This document shows, one piece after another, positions 16,401-23,490 of a stretch of 36,084 bases of DNA (its first letter is position 1; every line of letters starts with the position of its first letter). A program made the translations under genes and the position numbers. Source of the stretch: JASJHI01 sp965371355 (GTDB taxonomy: Bacteria; Actinomycetota; Acidimicrobiia; Acidimicrobiales; Ilumatobacteraceae). Location of the stretch: contig CBDUYD010000006.1 in assembly GCA_965371355.1 (NCBI GenBank), positions 1 through 36,084 of the forward strand. Reading direction: 5' to 3'. Under the pieces are notes generated by a model. That model searched no databases. It worked only from the letters and a program-made list of their open reading frames with translations, and was not told where the DNA came from.

Positions 16401-16762
16401 GCATTGGCGCCGATCATCTCCGGTGTGCCGGGGACCCCGATGATCCCCCGTTCGTAGAGCTCCATCGCGACGTTCAGCCCGGTCTGCCCACCGAGGGTCG
16501 GCAGCACCGCATCGGGCTGCTCGCGTTCGATGATCGAGGCGAGTACGTCCCAGGTCAGCGGCTCGATGTAGGTGGCGTCGGCGAAGTCCGGATCGGTCAT
16601 GATCGTCGCCGGGTTCGAGTTGGCGAGAATCACGCGGTACCCCTCGTCGCGGAGCACCCGGCACGCCTGGGTGCCCGAGTAGTCGAACTCGCAGGCCTGA
16701 CCGATGACGATCGGCCCCGAGCCGATGATCAGGATCGAGTCGAGATCGGCGCGCTTCGGCAT
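13469..16762 (-). CDS. carB: Carbamoyl-phosphate synthase large subunit
   Basis: CarB makes carbamoyl phosphate from bicarbonate, two ATP and the ammonia delivered by CarA. The 1097-residue protein has two homologous halves, each with a PreATP-grasp GSGP motif ([20 protein letters not shown] at the start; [18 protein letters not shown] in the middle), an ATP-grasp domain ([40 protein letters not shown]), an oligomerisation region between them, and a C-terminal methylglyoxal-synthase-like allosteric domain. Length is normal. The start ATG 16762 shares its A with the carA stop (TGATG), so translation is coupled. Confidence 0.98.
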   Translation of the reverse strand: [1097 protein letters not shown]

Positions 16763-17862
16763 CAGGCCCGCTCCCCCATCGCCGCGGCGAAGTCGTCGAA
16801 CAGGTACCGCGAGTCGTGTGGCCCCGGGTTGGCCTCCGGGTGGTGCTGGACGCTGAAGGCTTGCTCGCCGGTCACACGCATGCCCTCGCAGATGCCGTCG
16901 TTGAGATTGACGTGGGTCATGGTCGCAAGGTCGCCGAGCGTGTCGGCGTCGACCGCGAAATTGTGATTCTGACTGGTGATCTCGATCCGTCCGGTCGTGA
17001 GGTTCTTCACCGGATGGTTGCCGCCGTGGTGGCCGAACGGCAGCTTGGAGGTGCCGGCGCCGATCGCCCGGCCGAGCAGCTGGTGGCCGAGACAGATTCC
17101 GAAGATCGGGACGTTGCCGAGCAGACCGGCGATCGTCTCGACCGCGTACGGGGCCATCGCCGGATCGCCCGGACCGTTCGACAGGAACACTCCCGCCGGC
17201 TCACGATCGAGGATGTCCGCGGCCCCGGTGGTCGCCGGCAGCACGTCGACGTGACCGAGCCGGGCGAGGCTTCGGCCGATGTTGCGCTTCATCCCGAAGT
17301 CGAGCGCCACGATCAGGCCGCGGGAGGCGGGGTCGGCAGCGTCGATCCGGTAGGCCTCGGGTGTGGTCACCTCACGGACGAGGTCGATGCCATCGGTGCC
17401 CCGCTCGCCCGCAGCCGCCGCGCGCAGCTCATCCACCGGAGCGCTCCCGAAGGCGCCGGGCATGGCTCCCGAGTCGCGGATCAGCCTCGTGAGCCGGCGG
17501 GTGTCGATCCCCTCGATGCCGGGCACGCCGTGCTCGACGAGCATCGAGCCGAGATCGCCATCGGCGCGCTGGTTGCTGTAGCGCCGCGACAGTTCGCGCA
17601 CGATGACACCGCGGCAGAACGTGCCCCGCGATTCGAAGTCGGTGGCGTTGACCCCGCAGTTCCCGATGTGCGGGGTGGTGAACGTGATCATCTGCCCCGC
17701 GTAGCTGGGGTCGCTGATCACCTCCTGGTAGCCGCTGAGCACCGTGTTGAACACGACCTCGCCTGTCGCCACGCCGACCTCGGCACCGATCAGTTCACCC
17801 TCGAACACGCTGCCGTCGGCGAGGACGAGCGAGCCCGCTCGATCATCCACTCGCAGGTTCAC
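16762..17862 (-). CDS. carA: Carbamoyl-phosphate synthase small subunit
   Basis: CarA hydrolyses glutamine and passes ammonia to CarB. The N-terminal domain has LVLADGSVFEGELIGA and VVFNTVLSGYQEVISDPSYAG; the class I glutamine amidotransferase domain has the nucleophile in FGICLGHQLLGRA, and HHPEA with the catalytic His and Glu. The open frame begins at GTG 17901, but an exact AGGAGG (17868-17873) lies 5 nt before GTG 17862, which gives a 366-residue protein starting VNLRVDDRAGSLVLADG; I prefer that start. The gap to pyrC is then 70 nt and holds a 12-bp direct repeat. The stop overlaps the carB start by one base. Confidence 0.95.
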   Translation of the reverse strand: MNLRVDDRAGSLVLADGSVFEGELIGAEVGVATGEVVFNTVLSGYQEVISDPSYAGQMITFTTPHIGNCGVNATDFESRGTFCRGVIVRELSRRYSNQRADGDLGSMLVEHGVPGIEGIDTRRLTRLIRDSGAMPGAFGSAPVDELRAAAAGERGTDGIDLVREVTTPEAYRIDAADPASRGLIVALDFGMKRNIGRSLARLGHVDVLPATTGAADILDREPAGVFLSNGPGDPAMAPYAVETIAGLLGNVPIFGICLGHQLLGRAIGAGTSKLPFGHHGGNHPVKNLTTGRIEITSQNHNFAVDADTLGDLATMTHVNLNDGICEGMRVTGEQAFSVQHHPEANPGPHDSRYLFDDFAAAMGERA

Positions 17863-17867
17863 GCCGG

Positions 17868-17873
17868 CCTCCT
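17868..17873 (-). promoter_or_regulatory. AGGAGG Shine-Dalgarno that decides the carA start
   Basis: A consensus AGGAGG on the minus strand stands 5 nt before GTG 17862. The more upstream GTG at 17901 has no such box, so the shorter CarA is more likely. Confidence 0.65.
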
Positions 17874-17913
17874 CGGCGACCACACTCGCATAGTCATGCA
17901 CTGTATCGGATGG

Positions 17914-17940
17914 TCATTCATCGGGCGCTCATTCATCGGG
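17914..17940 (-). repeat. 12-bp direct repeat at the pyrC end
   Basis: CCCGATGAATGA occurs twice on the minus strand, at 17940-17929 and 17925-17914, with a 15-nt period. The first copy contains the pyrC stop codon; the second recreates the same stop-and-ATG pattern. Both lie between pyrC and carA. Confidence 0.75.
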
Positions 17941-19216
17941 TCGCCTTGCCGTCGACGACCACCGGTACTCCGGCGAGCACGGTGTGGACGACTCGTCCGC
18001 GCAGCGGGACCCCGACGTACGGCGTGTTGCGGCTCTTGCTCGCCAGGAGCGCCGGAACGACCTCCCACTCGACGTCGGGATCGAGCACGGTCAGGTTGGC
18101 GGGCTCCCCCACCGCCACCGGTCGGCCGTGTCGACCACCGAGGCCGGCGATCTCGGCGGGCTTCCACGACATCGTGGCGAGCACCTCGACCAGAGGCATC
18201 TCGAGATGTGCGAGCGCGACGCCGAGCGCGGTCTCGAGACCGAGCATTCCCGGCGGGGCCTCGTCGAGCGGCACCTCCTTGGTCGCCGCGACGTGCGGGG
18301 CGTGATCGGTGGCGAGCGCATCGATCGTGCCGTCGGCGAGTCCGTCGCGGACCGCCTCGACATCTCGCATCGTGCGCAGCGGAGGAGTGACCTTGTAGAG
18401 CGAGCTGTAGGACTCGAGCAACTCGTCGGTCAGGCTCACGTGGTGCGGCGTCGCCTCGGCGGTGACCCCGAGACCGTCGTCCTTGGCCCGTCGCACGAGA
18501 TCGACGCTCCCAGCGGTCGACAGGTGGAGAAAATGCGCCGGCGCACCGGTGAGACGCACCAGTTCGATGTCGCGGTGCAGCATCAACTCCTCGGCGAGCG
18601 ATGGCCAACCGGGCAGGCCGAGTCTGCTGCAGCACGCCCCCTCGTGCATCACGGCCCCGGCGGTCAGCCGGGCGACCTCGCAGTGCTGCGCGAGCGTGAT
18701 CGGGAGGTCGGATGCGTACTCGAACGCACGCCGCATCAAGAGCGGGTCCTGCACACCGTCGCCGTCGTCGGTGAAGATCCGAACGCCCGCATCGGCCAAC
18801 TCGGCGAAGGGGGTCAGCTGCTCACCCGCTCGGCCGACGGTGATCGAAGCCGACGGGAACACTTCGCAGAGTCCGGCGAGTTCACCCTGCCGGCGGACGA
18901 ACTCGACGACGCCGAGCGAGTCCTGGGTCGGATCGGTGTTCGGCATCGCGACGACTGCCGTGAATCCGCCCAGCGCCGCCGCCCGGCTGCCGGTCTCGAT
19001 CGTCTCGGCCTCTTCCCGACCCGGCTCGCGGAGATGGGTGTGCAGGTCGACGAACCCGGAGGTGACCACCAGGCCGGTCGCATCGAGCACCTGATCACCG
19101 TCGCCCGCCAGAAGGTCCGGACCGACATCGTGCACCCGACCGTCGGCCACGCGCACGTCGGCGGTGCGCTCACCGGTGCGGTCGACGACGCGCCCACCGC
19201 TGATCAGGATGCTCAT
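17933..19216 (-). CDS. pyrC: Dihydroorotase
   Basis: A zinc amidohydrolase that cyclises carbamoyl aspartate to dihydroorotate. The 427-residue product has FVDLHTHLREPGREEAETIE with the metal ligands His59 and His61, AMPNTDPT, IFTDDGDGVQD, AQHCEVARL, HFLHLSTAGS and ALATDHAPH with the catalytic Asp. This is the long class I form that pairs with PyrB. ATG 19216 lies 7 nt after AGGAG, inside the 10-nt gap after the pyrB stop. The stop lies within a direct repeat. Confidence 0.97.
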   Translation of the reverse strand: MSILISGGRVVDRTGERTADVRVADGRVHDVGPDLLAGDGDQVLDATGLVVTSGFVDLHTHLREPGREEAETIETGSRAAALGGFTAVVAMPNTDPTQDSLGVVEFVRRQGELAGLCEVFPSASITVGRAGEQLTPFAELADAGVRIFTDDGDGVQDPLLMRRAFEYASDLPITLAQHCEVARLTAGAVMHEGACCSRLGLPGWPSLAEELMLHRDIELVRLTGAPAHFLHLSTAGSVDLVRRAKDDGLGVTAEATPHHVSLTDELLESYSSLYKVTPPLRTMRDVEAVRDGLADGTIDALATDHAPHVAATKEVPLDEAPPGMLGLETALGVALAHLEMPLVEVLATMSWKPAEIAGLGGRHGRPVAVGEPANLTVLDPDVEWEVVPALLASKSRNTPYVGVPLRGRVVHTVLAGVPVVVDGKATR

Positions 19217-19226
19217 GTCGCGCTCC

Positions 19227-20231
19227 TCATACCGCTCCTGTCGTACCGGGTCCCGTCATCGCGGCTCCCGCCTCGGCCCCTGCCCTGGAATCGCCACGTG
19301 GCTCTGTCAGGGTGTCGCCACCGCTTCCGAGAGCGTCGAAGAGCACCGCCATCCGCACCGCGATGCCATTGGTCACCTGCTGGGTGATCACCGCTCCGGG
19401 CAGCTCCGACGGCTCGACGGCGATCTCGACGCCACGGTTGATCGGGCCGGGATGCATCACGAGGACGTGCTTGCCGAGCCGATCCGCGCGGCCGGGGGTG
19501 AGGCCGAACCGCGCCGTGTACTCGCGCAGGTTCGGAACCAGCGCCTCGTTCATCCGCTCGCGCTGCATCCGCAACAGATAGAGCACATCGAGATCGTCGA
19601 TCACCGCGTCGAGCGAGTCGGCGACGGGCAGGTCGACCTCGGGCGGCAACAGCGTGCGGGGTGCGACGAGCGTCACCTCCGCGCCGAGCATCGAGAAGAT
19701 GGCGGCGGTGCTGCGGGCCACACGGCTGTGTTTCACATCGCCGACGATCGCGACCCTGAGTCCGTCGAACCCACCGTCGCGCTGCAGCGCCGATCGGACG
19801 GTGTACGCGTCGAGCAGCCCCTGGGTCGGATGGGCGTGCCATCCGTCCCCCGCGTTGATCACGACGGCGTTGGTCCATCCACCGATCTGCCAGGGCGCTC
19901 CACTCGATCCGTGGCGCACTACGAACGCGTCGACGCCCATCGCGGCAATCGTCTCGACCGTGTCGCGCAGGCTCTCGCCCTTGCTGAGGCTCGACTGCCC
20001 GACGGCGAACGTCATCACGTCGGCCGACAGCCTGCGCGCCGCGGTCTCGAAGCTCAGGCGGGTCCGCGTCGAGTCCTCGAAGAACACGTTGCAGACCGTC
20101 TTGCCGCGCAGTGCGGGGACCTTCGGATTCGGCCGGCGGTTCACCTCGGCCATGTGGTCGGAGAGATCGAGGATGCGTCGCACCCGGTCGGCGCCCATCT
20201 CGTCGATCGAGAGCACCGAGTTGGCGTTCAC
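19227..20231 (-). CDS. pyrB: Aspartate carbamoyltransferase, catalytic subunit
   Basis: PyrB transfers the carbamoyl group from carbamoyl phosphate to aspartate, the committed step of pyrimidine synthesis. FFEDSTRTRLSFE (50-62) is the carbamoyl-phosphate site; VVINAGDGWHAHPTQGLLDA and VMHPGPINRGVEIA are the other conserved sites. The product is 334 residues with an Ala/Gly-rich tail of about 25. No regulatory-chain gene (pyrI) is present. The GTG start overlaps the pyrR stop (GTGA), so repression of pyrR translation should also reach pyrB. Confidence 0.97.
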   Translation of the reverse strand: MNANSVLSIDEMGADRVRRILDLSDHMAEVNRRPNPKVPALRGKTVCNVFFEDSTRTRLSFETAARRLSADVMTFAVGQSSLSKGESLRDTVETIAAMGVDAFVVRHGSSGAPWQIGGWTNAVVINAGDGWHAHPTQGLLDAYTVRSALQRDGGFDGLRVAIVGDVKHSRVARSTAAIFSMLGAEVTLVAPRTLLPPEVDLPVADSLDAVIDDLDVLYLLRMQRERMNEALVPNLREYTARFGLTPGRADRLGKHVLVMHPGPINRGVEIAVEPSELPGAVITQQVTNGIAVRMAVLFDALGSGGDTLTEPRGDSRAGAEAGAAMTGPGTTGAV

Positions 20232-20746
20232 GAGATCGTCACCCCGTCGATGCCGACCTCGACGATCTCATCGGAGTTGGTCGGGAGGTTCTTGCCGACG
20301 TAGTCCGGACGGATCGGGAGCTCGCGGTGGCCACGATCTACGAGCACGGCCAACTGCACCGCCCTCGCCCGGCCGTAGTCGCCGAGCGCGTCGAGCGCGG
20401 CCCGGACGGTACGGCCCGTGTAGAGCACATCGTCGACGAGCACGACCGTCGCATCATCGATGTCGAAGCTGAGCTCGCTCACCGCGCCCGGCGAGACCGG
20501 TCGGAGCCCGATGTCGTCGCGGTAGAGCGATGCGTCGACCGAGCCGACCGGGACACCATTCTCGGGACGTTCGGCCTCGATGCGGGCGATCTCGGCGGCG
20601 AGCGACTCCGCCAGCCAGACCCCTCCACGTTGGATTCCGACGAGCACGACACCGTCGAGACCGCGGTTGCGCTCGATGATCTCGTGGGCCATTCGCGTCA
20701 CTGCGCGGCGCACGTCGTCGGGCCCGAGGACCCGCTTGTCGTTCAT
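20228..20746 (-). CDS. pyrR: PyrR pyrimidine operon regulator
   Basis: PyrR is an RNA-binding regulator of pyr mRNA with a phosphoribosyltransferase fold and often uracil phosphoribosyltransferase activity. The 172 residues have VVLVGIQRGGVWLAESLA, the flexible-loop region SVDASLYRDDIGLRP, and the PRPP loop VVLVDDVLYTGRT (101-113). ATG 20746 is 5 nt after a GGAAGGA Shine-Dalgarno (20752-20758). A PyrR-binding hairpin lies 3 nt upstream of that box. It is the first gene of the pyr operon, 71 nt after the DUF2079 gene. Confidence 0.97.
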   Translation of the reverse strand: MNDKRVLGPDDVRRAVTRMAHEIIERNRGLDGVVLVGIQRGGVWLAESLAAEIARIEAERPENGVPVGSVDASLYRDDIGLRPVSPGAVSELSFDIDDATVVLVDDVLYTGRTVRAALDALGDYGRARAVQLAVLVDRGHRELPIRPDYVGKNLPTNSDEIVEVGIDGVTIS

Positions 20747-20751
20747 GGTCG

Positions 20752-20758
20752 TCCTTCC
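20752..20758 (-). promoter_or_regulatory. Shine-Dalgarno of pyrR, next to the PyrR loop
   Basis: GGAAGGA on the minus strand lies 5 nt before ATG 20746 and 3 nt after the PyrR-binding stem. Its closeness to the hairpin is the reason to predict control of translation. Confidence 0.7.
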
Positions 20759-20761
20759 GTC

Positions 20762-20779
20762 CGGGCCTCACGGGACCCG
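20762..20779 (-). promoter_or_regulatory. PyrR-binding RNA hairpin in the pyr leader
   Basis: On the minus strand the RNA reads GGUCCCGUGAGGCC (20777-20764). The known PyrR loop consensus is ARUCCNGNGAGGYU; 12 of 14 positions agree, and the two exceptions are the closing A and U, which are G and C here, a compensatory pair. Flanking CGGG/CCCG extends the stem to 20779-20762. Three nucleotides separate the stem from the Shine-Dalgarno of pyrR and no terminator follows, so PyrR should block ribosome binding, as shown for Mycobacterium smegmatis. Coordinates are read directly; the mechanism is inference. Confidence 0.8.
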
Positions 20780-20796
20780 CTTCACGGTCAGCGGGC

Positions 20797-20802
20797 AACC
20801 TA
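20797..20802 (-). promoter_or_regulatory. Possible -10 hexamer TAGGTT of the pyr operon
   Basis: TAGGTT on the minus strand would place the transcript start near 20790 and give a leader of about 45 nt that just contains the PyrR hairpin. No good -35 hexamer is visible. Confidence 0.4.
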
Positions 20803-20817
20803 GCACCGCGACCGCCG

Positions 20818-22452
20818 TCAGGATGTGTCGACCGGTTCGAGGTCGACGCCGCCCGCCGGGAGACCGACGGTCGGGTCCCGCCGGTACAGCACCCAGTGGT
20901 CGTTCTCGACGACGATGTCGAATGCGGTTTCGATCGCCGCCCAGTCGGCGGTGAGCACCGCGTCGCGGCTCGTCGGCAGGATGACGTACTCGACCCGCTC
21001 GGCACGCGCTCCGAGCCGTGAACCGCCGAGCGAGTCGTCCGGGCCGTACAACTCGACGCGGAACGGGGTCGGGAACTGGTAGATCTCCTCGCGGTGGGCA
21101 AGGTGAGGTGTCAGCCGGTAGTGGGCGGCGACCGTCGCATCGGCGGGGATCTGGTCGGTCAGTTCACGGGCCGCGACCGCCACTTCGCCGTCGGGCGTGC
21201 CGTAGTACAGCGCTGTCCGTCCGAACGGCACTGGCGCCCAGAGGTACGCGGCAAGGAGCGCCGCCAGCCCGAACGCCGCCATCAGCATCCCGCGCGCCGG
21301 AATGCTGACCTCACGCGGCTGACCGTCGCTGTCGTCGACGGTCAACCAGATCCGTTCGCGCACCACGCCGATCGCGTACACGGTGCCGAGCGCGAGCGCG
21401 GGTACCGCCACGAGGCTGTAGTGGTATTCGATCTGGTACTGGTACCAGAATGTGCTCAGCACGTTGGTGAAGAGCACGACGCCGCTGATCATCGCCACGC
21501 TCGGGGCGCGCAGGAAGAGCCAGGCGAACGGCGCCGTCATCTGCCAGAGATACCACGGCCGCTGGTCGGCCCGGAGGTGCTCGATCAACTCGGACGGATT
21601 GGTCACCGCGGTGTCGACCACCCCGGTCGGACCGCCGAACGGGATCCGCCACGCGTTGCGGGTCGGGACACCGATCAGGCTGCGCATGACGAGGAACATC
21701 GCGACGAGCATGAACGCGACGCTCCCGACGATCGTGATGAGGCCGATCCGACGATCGCGCCGGACGGCGACCCAGATCCCGAGGGGGACGATGACGAGCG
21801 ATGCGTCCTCCTTGACGAGCAGCGACAGAACGACGAAGACGGCGTACACGCGCCATCGCCGCTCGAGCGCTCCGTAGATCGCGAAGCCGACGAACACGCC
21901 GAGGAACGCGTCGGGATGGAAATTCTCGAGGTTGGTCCAGCCGATGGCGGGGTGCATCAGGTAGGCGGTGCCCGCGATGAGCGCGTACCACTCGGATCCG
22001 AGGCGCTTGCGGCCGTATAGGAACACCGGGATCGCTCCGGCGCCGATCGCCGCCGCCTGCGCGAAGAACATCGTTCCGGCCGCCGGGAAGACCCAGTAGA
22101 ACGGCACGAGGAAGACGAGCACGAACGAGGCGTGGTCACCGAACAGGTTTCGCCCCATCAGCGTCACGAACGGCGACTCGAAGCGCGAGAGCAGCCAGAT
22201 GCCCTGGTCGTACAGCGCCGAGTCGTACGTCGAGGTGGCGAGTCCGTGGTGCAGGTCGAGCGTGCGCTTGGTGAAGTAGGCCACGTAGACGACGACCGCG
22301 ATCACCATCAACCACTGCGGCAGCGTCATCCGCCGCGGGAGCGTGAGCAGTCGCAGCGCGAACGAGGGCGCCGCATCGGCGCGCTCGCCGGCGGCGGATT
22401 CGGCTTCGACCGGCAACGGCGCCTCGTCAACCAATTCGGTCACATCGGACAC
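20818..22452 (-). CDS. DUF2079 integral membrane protein
   Basis: A 544-residue polytopic membrane protein with about ten hydrophobic segments (WLMVIAVVVYVAYF, FVLVFLVPFYWVFPAAG, AAAIGAGAIPVFLYG and others). The conserved pattern TYDSALYDQGIWLLSRFESPF, GRNLFGDHASF, MHPAIGWTNLENFHPDAFL and LLVKEDASLVI marks the DUF2079 family, which resembles GT-C glycosyltransferases of the mannosyltransferase type (an acidic residue in the first outer loop). A role in cell-envelope glycosylation is therefore a guess. GTG 22452 (VSDVTELVDEAP) is the chosen start; the frame runs further upstream over the nusB end without similarity. It sits between nusB and pyrR. Confidence 0.85.
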   Translation of the reverse strand: MSDVTELVDEAPLPVEAESAAGERADAAPSFALRLLTLPRRMTLPQWLMVIAVVVYVAYFTKRTLDLHHGLATSTYDSALYDQGIWLLSRFESPFVTLMGRNLFGDHASFVLVFLVPFYWVFPAAGTMFFAQAAAIGAGAIPVFLYGRKRLGSEWYALIAGTAYLMHPAIGWTNLENFHPDAFLGVFVGFAIYGALERRWRVYAVFVVLSLLVKEDASLVIVPLGIWVAVRRDRRIGLITIVGSVAFMLVAMFLVMRSLIGVPTRNAWRIPFGGPTGVVDTAVTNPSELIEHLRADQRPWYLWQMTAPFAWLFLRAPSVAMISGVVLFTNVLSTFWYQYQIEYHYSLVAVPALALGTVYAIGVVRERIWLTVDDSDGQPREVSIPARGMLMAAFGLAALLAAYLWAPVPFGRTALYYGTPDGEVAVAARELTDQIPADATVAAHYRLTPHLAHREEIYQFPTPFRVELYGPDDSLGGSRLGARAERVEYVILPTSRDAVLTADWAAIETAFDIVVENDHWVLYRRDPTVGLPAGGVDLEPVDTS

Positions 22453-22498
22453 GATGCCATTCTCGCAACTCCTGGCCGCACGCGGACGGCAGCCGCCG

Positions 22499-22909
22499 TC
22501 AACCCGGGCGGAGCTCGGCGACGAGCGCCGAGAGCACGCCGTTGACGAATCGCCCGCTGTCATCGGTCGAGAACCGCTTCGCCAGCTCGACCGCCTCGTC
22601 GAGCACGACGGCCACGGGCACGTCCGGACGTTCGGCGAGCTCGAACGACGCCAGCCGCAAGACGCTGAGATCGAGCACCGGCATGCGCTCGAGCGTCCAG
22701 CCCTTCGCCTTCGAGGCGATCACTGCGTCGAGGCGGTCGCGATGTGTCTCGACGCCGGTCACCAGCATCGCGGTCAGTTCATCGGGTTCGAGCACCTGGA
22801 GGGCGAGCGCGTCGGTCGGCTCGATGCCCTTCGAGTGTGCCTCGTAGAGCAGGTAGAGGGCTCGTTCGCGGGCGTCCGACCGCTCGTCGGGCCGTGGGAT
22901 CGATGCCAT
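22499..22909 (-). CDS. nusB: Transcription antitermination factor NusB
   Basis: NusB binds boxA RNA with S10 (NusE) and helps antitermination of rRNA operons. The all-helical 136 residues show SDARERALYLLYEAHSKGI, VETHRDRLDAVIASKAKGWTLERMPVLDLSVLRLASFEL (helices 3-5, in pieces), VVLDEAVELAKRFSTDDSGRFVNGVLSAL. Length is normal. ATG 22909 follows GAGG at 6 nt and lies 8 nt after the efp stop. Confidence 0.96.
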   Translation of the reverse strand: MASIPRPDERSDARERALYLLYEAHSKGIEPTDALALQVLEPDELTAMLVTGVETHRDRLDAVIASKAKGWTLERMPVLDLSVLRLASFELAERPDVPVAVVLDEAVELAKRFSTDDSGRFVNGVLSALVAELRPG

Positions 22910-22917
22910 TGCAAGCC

Positions 22918-23481
22918 TCAGACGCGGGTGACGTAGTCGCCCGTGCGGGTGTCGACCTTCACCCGGTCGCCAGGCCCGACGAACAACGGCACCTGCACTA
23001 CCTTGCCGGTCTCGAGCGTGGCGGGCTTGCGTCCGCCCGACACCCGATCGCCCTGCACACCCGGCTCGGTATCGGCGATCGCGAGTTCGACCGACGCGGC
23101 GATCTCGACGCCGATGATCTCGCCCTGATAGGTGGAGATCTGGGCGATCATCTGCTCGGTGAGATAGTCCGCGGCGTCGCCGAGCGCAACCGGTTCGACG
23201 TTCATCTGGTCGTAGGTCGACGTGTTCATGAACACGTAGGTGTCGCCGTCCTTGTAGAGGAACTGCATGTCCTGGCGGTCGACGATCGCCTGCTCGACCT
23301 TGATCCCGGCGTTGAAGGTCTTGTCGATCACCGCTCCGCTGCGGACGTTGCGGATCTTGCTGCGAACGAACGCACCACCCTTGCCGGGCTTCACGTGTTG
23401 GAACTCGATGACCTGGAACAGTCCGTTGTCGAGTTCGAGGGTGATCCCGTTCTTCAGGTCGTTGACGGAGATCTGCGGCAT
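22918..23481 (-). CDS. efp: Elongation factor P
   Basis: EF-P relieves ribosome stalling at proline stretches. The 187-residue protein has the KOW-like N-domain (MPQISVNDLKNGITLELDNG), the loop KPGKGGAFVR with the modifiable Lys34, and the two OB domains ending in PLFVGPGDRVKVDTRTGDYV. No epmA/epmB-type or rhamnosyl (EarP) modification gene is nearby; Lys at position 34 excludes arginine rhamnosylation. ATG 23481 follows AGGA at about 8 nt, 9 nt after the pepQ stop. Confidence 0.98.
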   Translation of the reverse strand: MPQISVNDLKNGITLELDNGLFQVIEFQHVKPGKGGAFVRSKIRNVRSGAVIDKTFNAGIKVEQAIVDRQDMQFLYKDGDTYVFMNTSTYDQMNVEPVALGDAADYLTEQMIAQISTYQGEIIGVEIAASVELAIADTEPGVQGDRVSGGRKPATLETGKVVQVPLFVGPGDRVKVDTRTGDYVTRV

Positions 23482-23490
23482 CGGTCGGTC

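Noticed and set aside
20803..20830. A -35 box for the pyr promoter (CCTGAC)
   Set aside because: The spacing to TAGGTT would be about 14 bp, too short; no better match was found.
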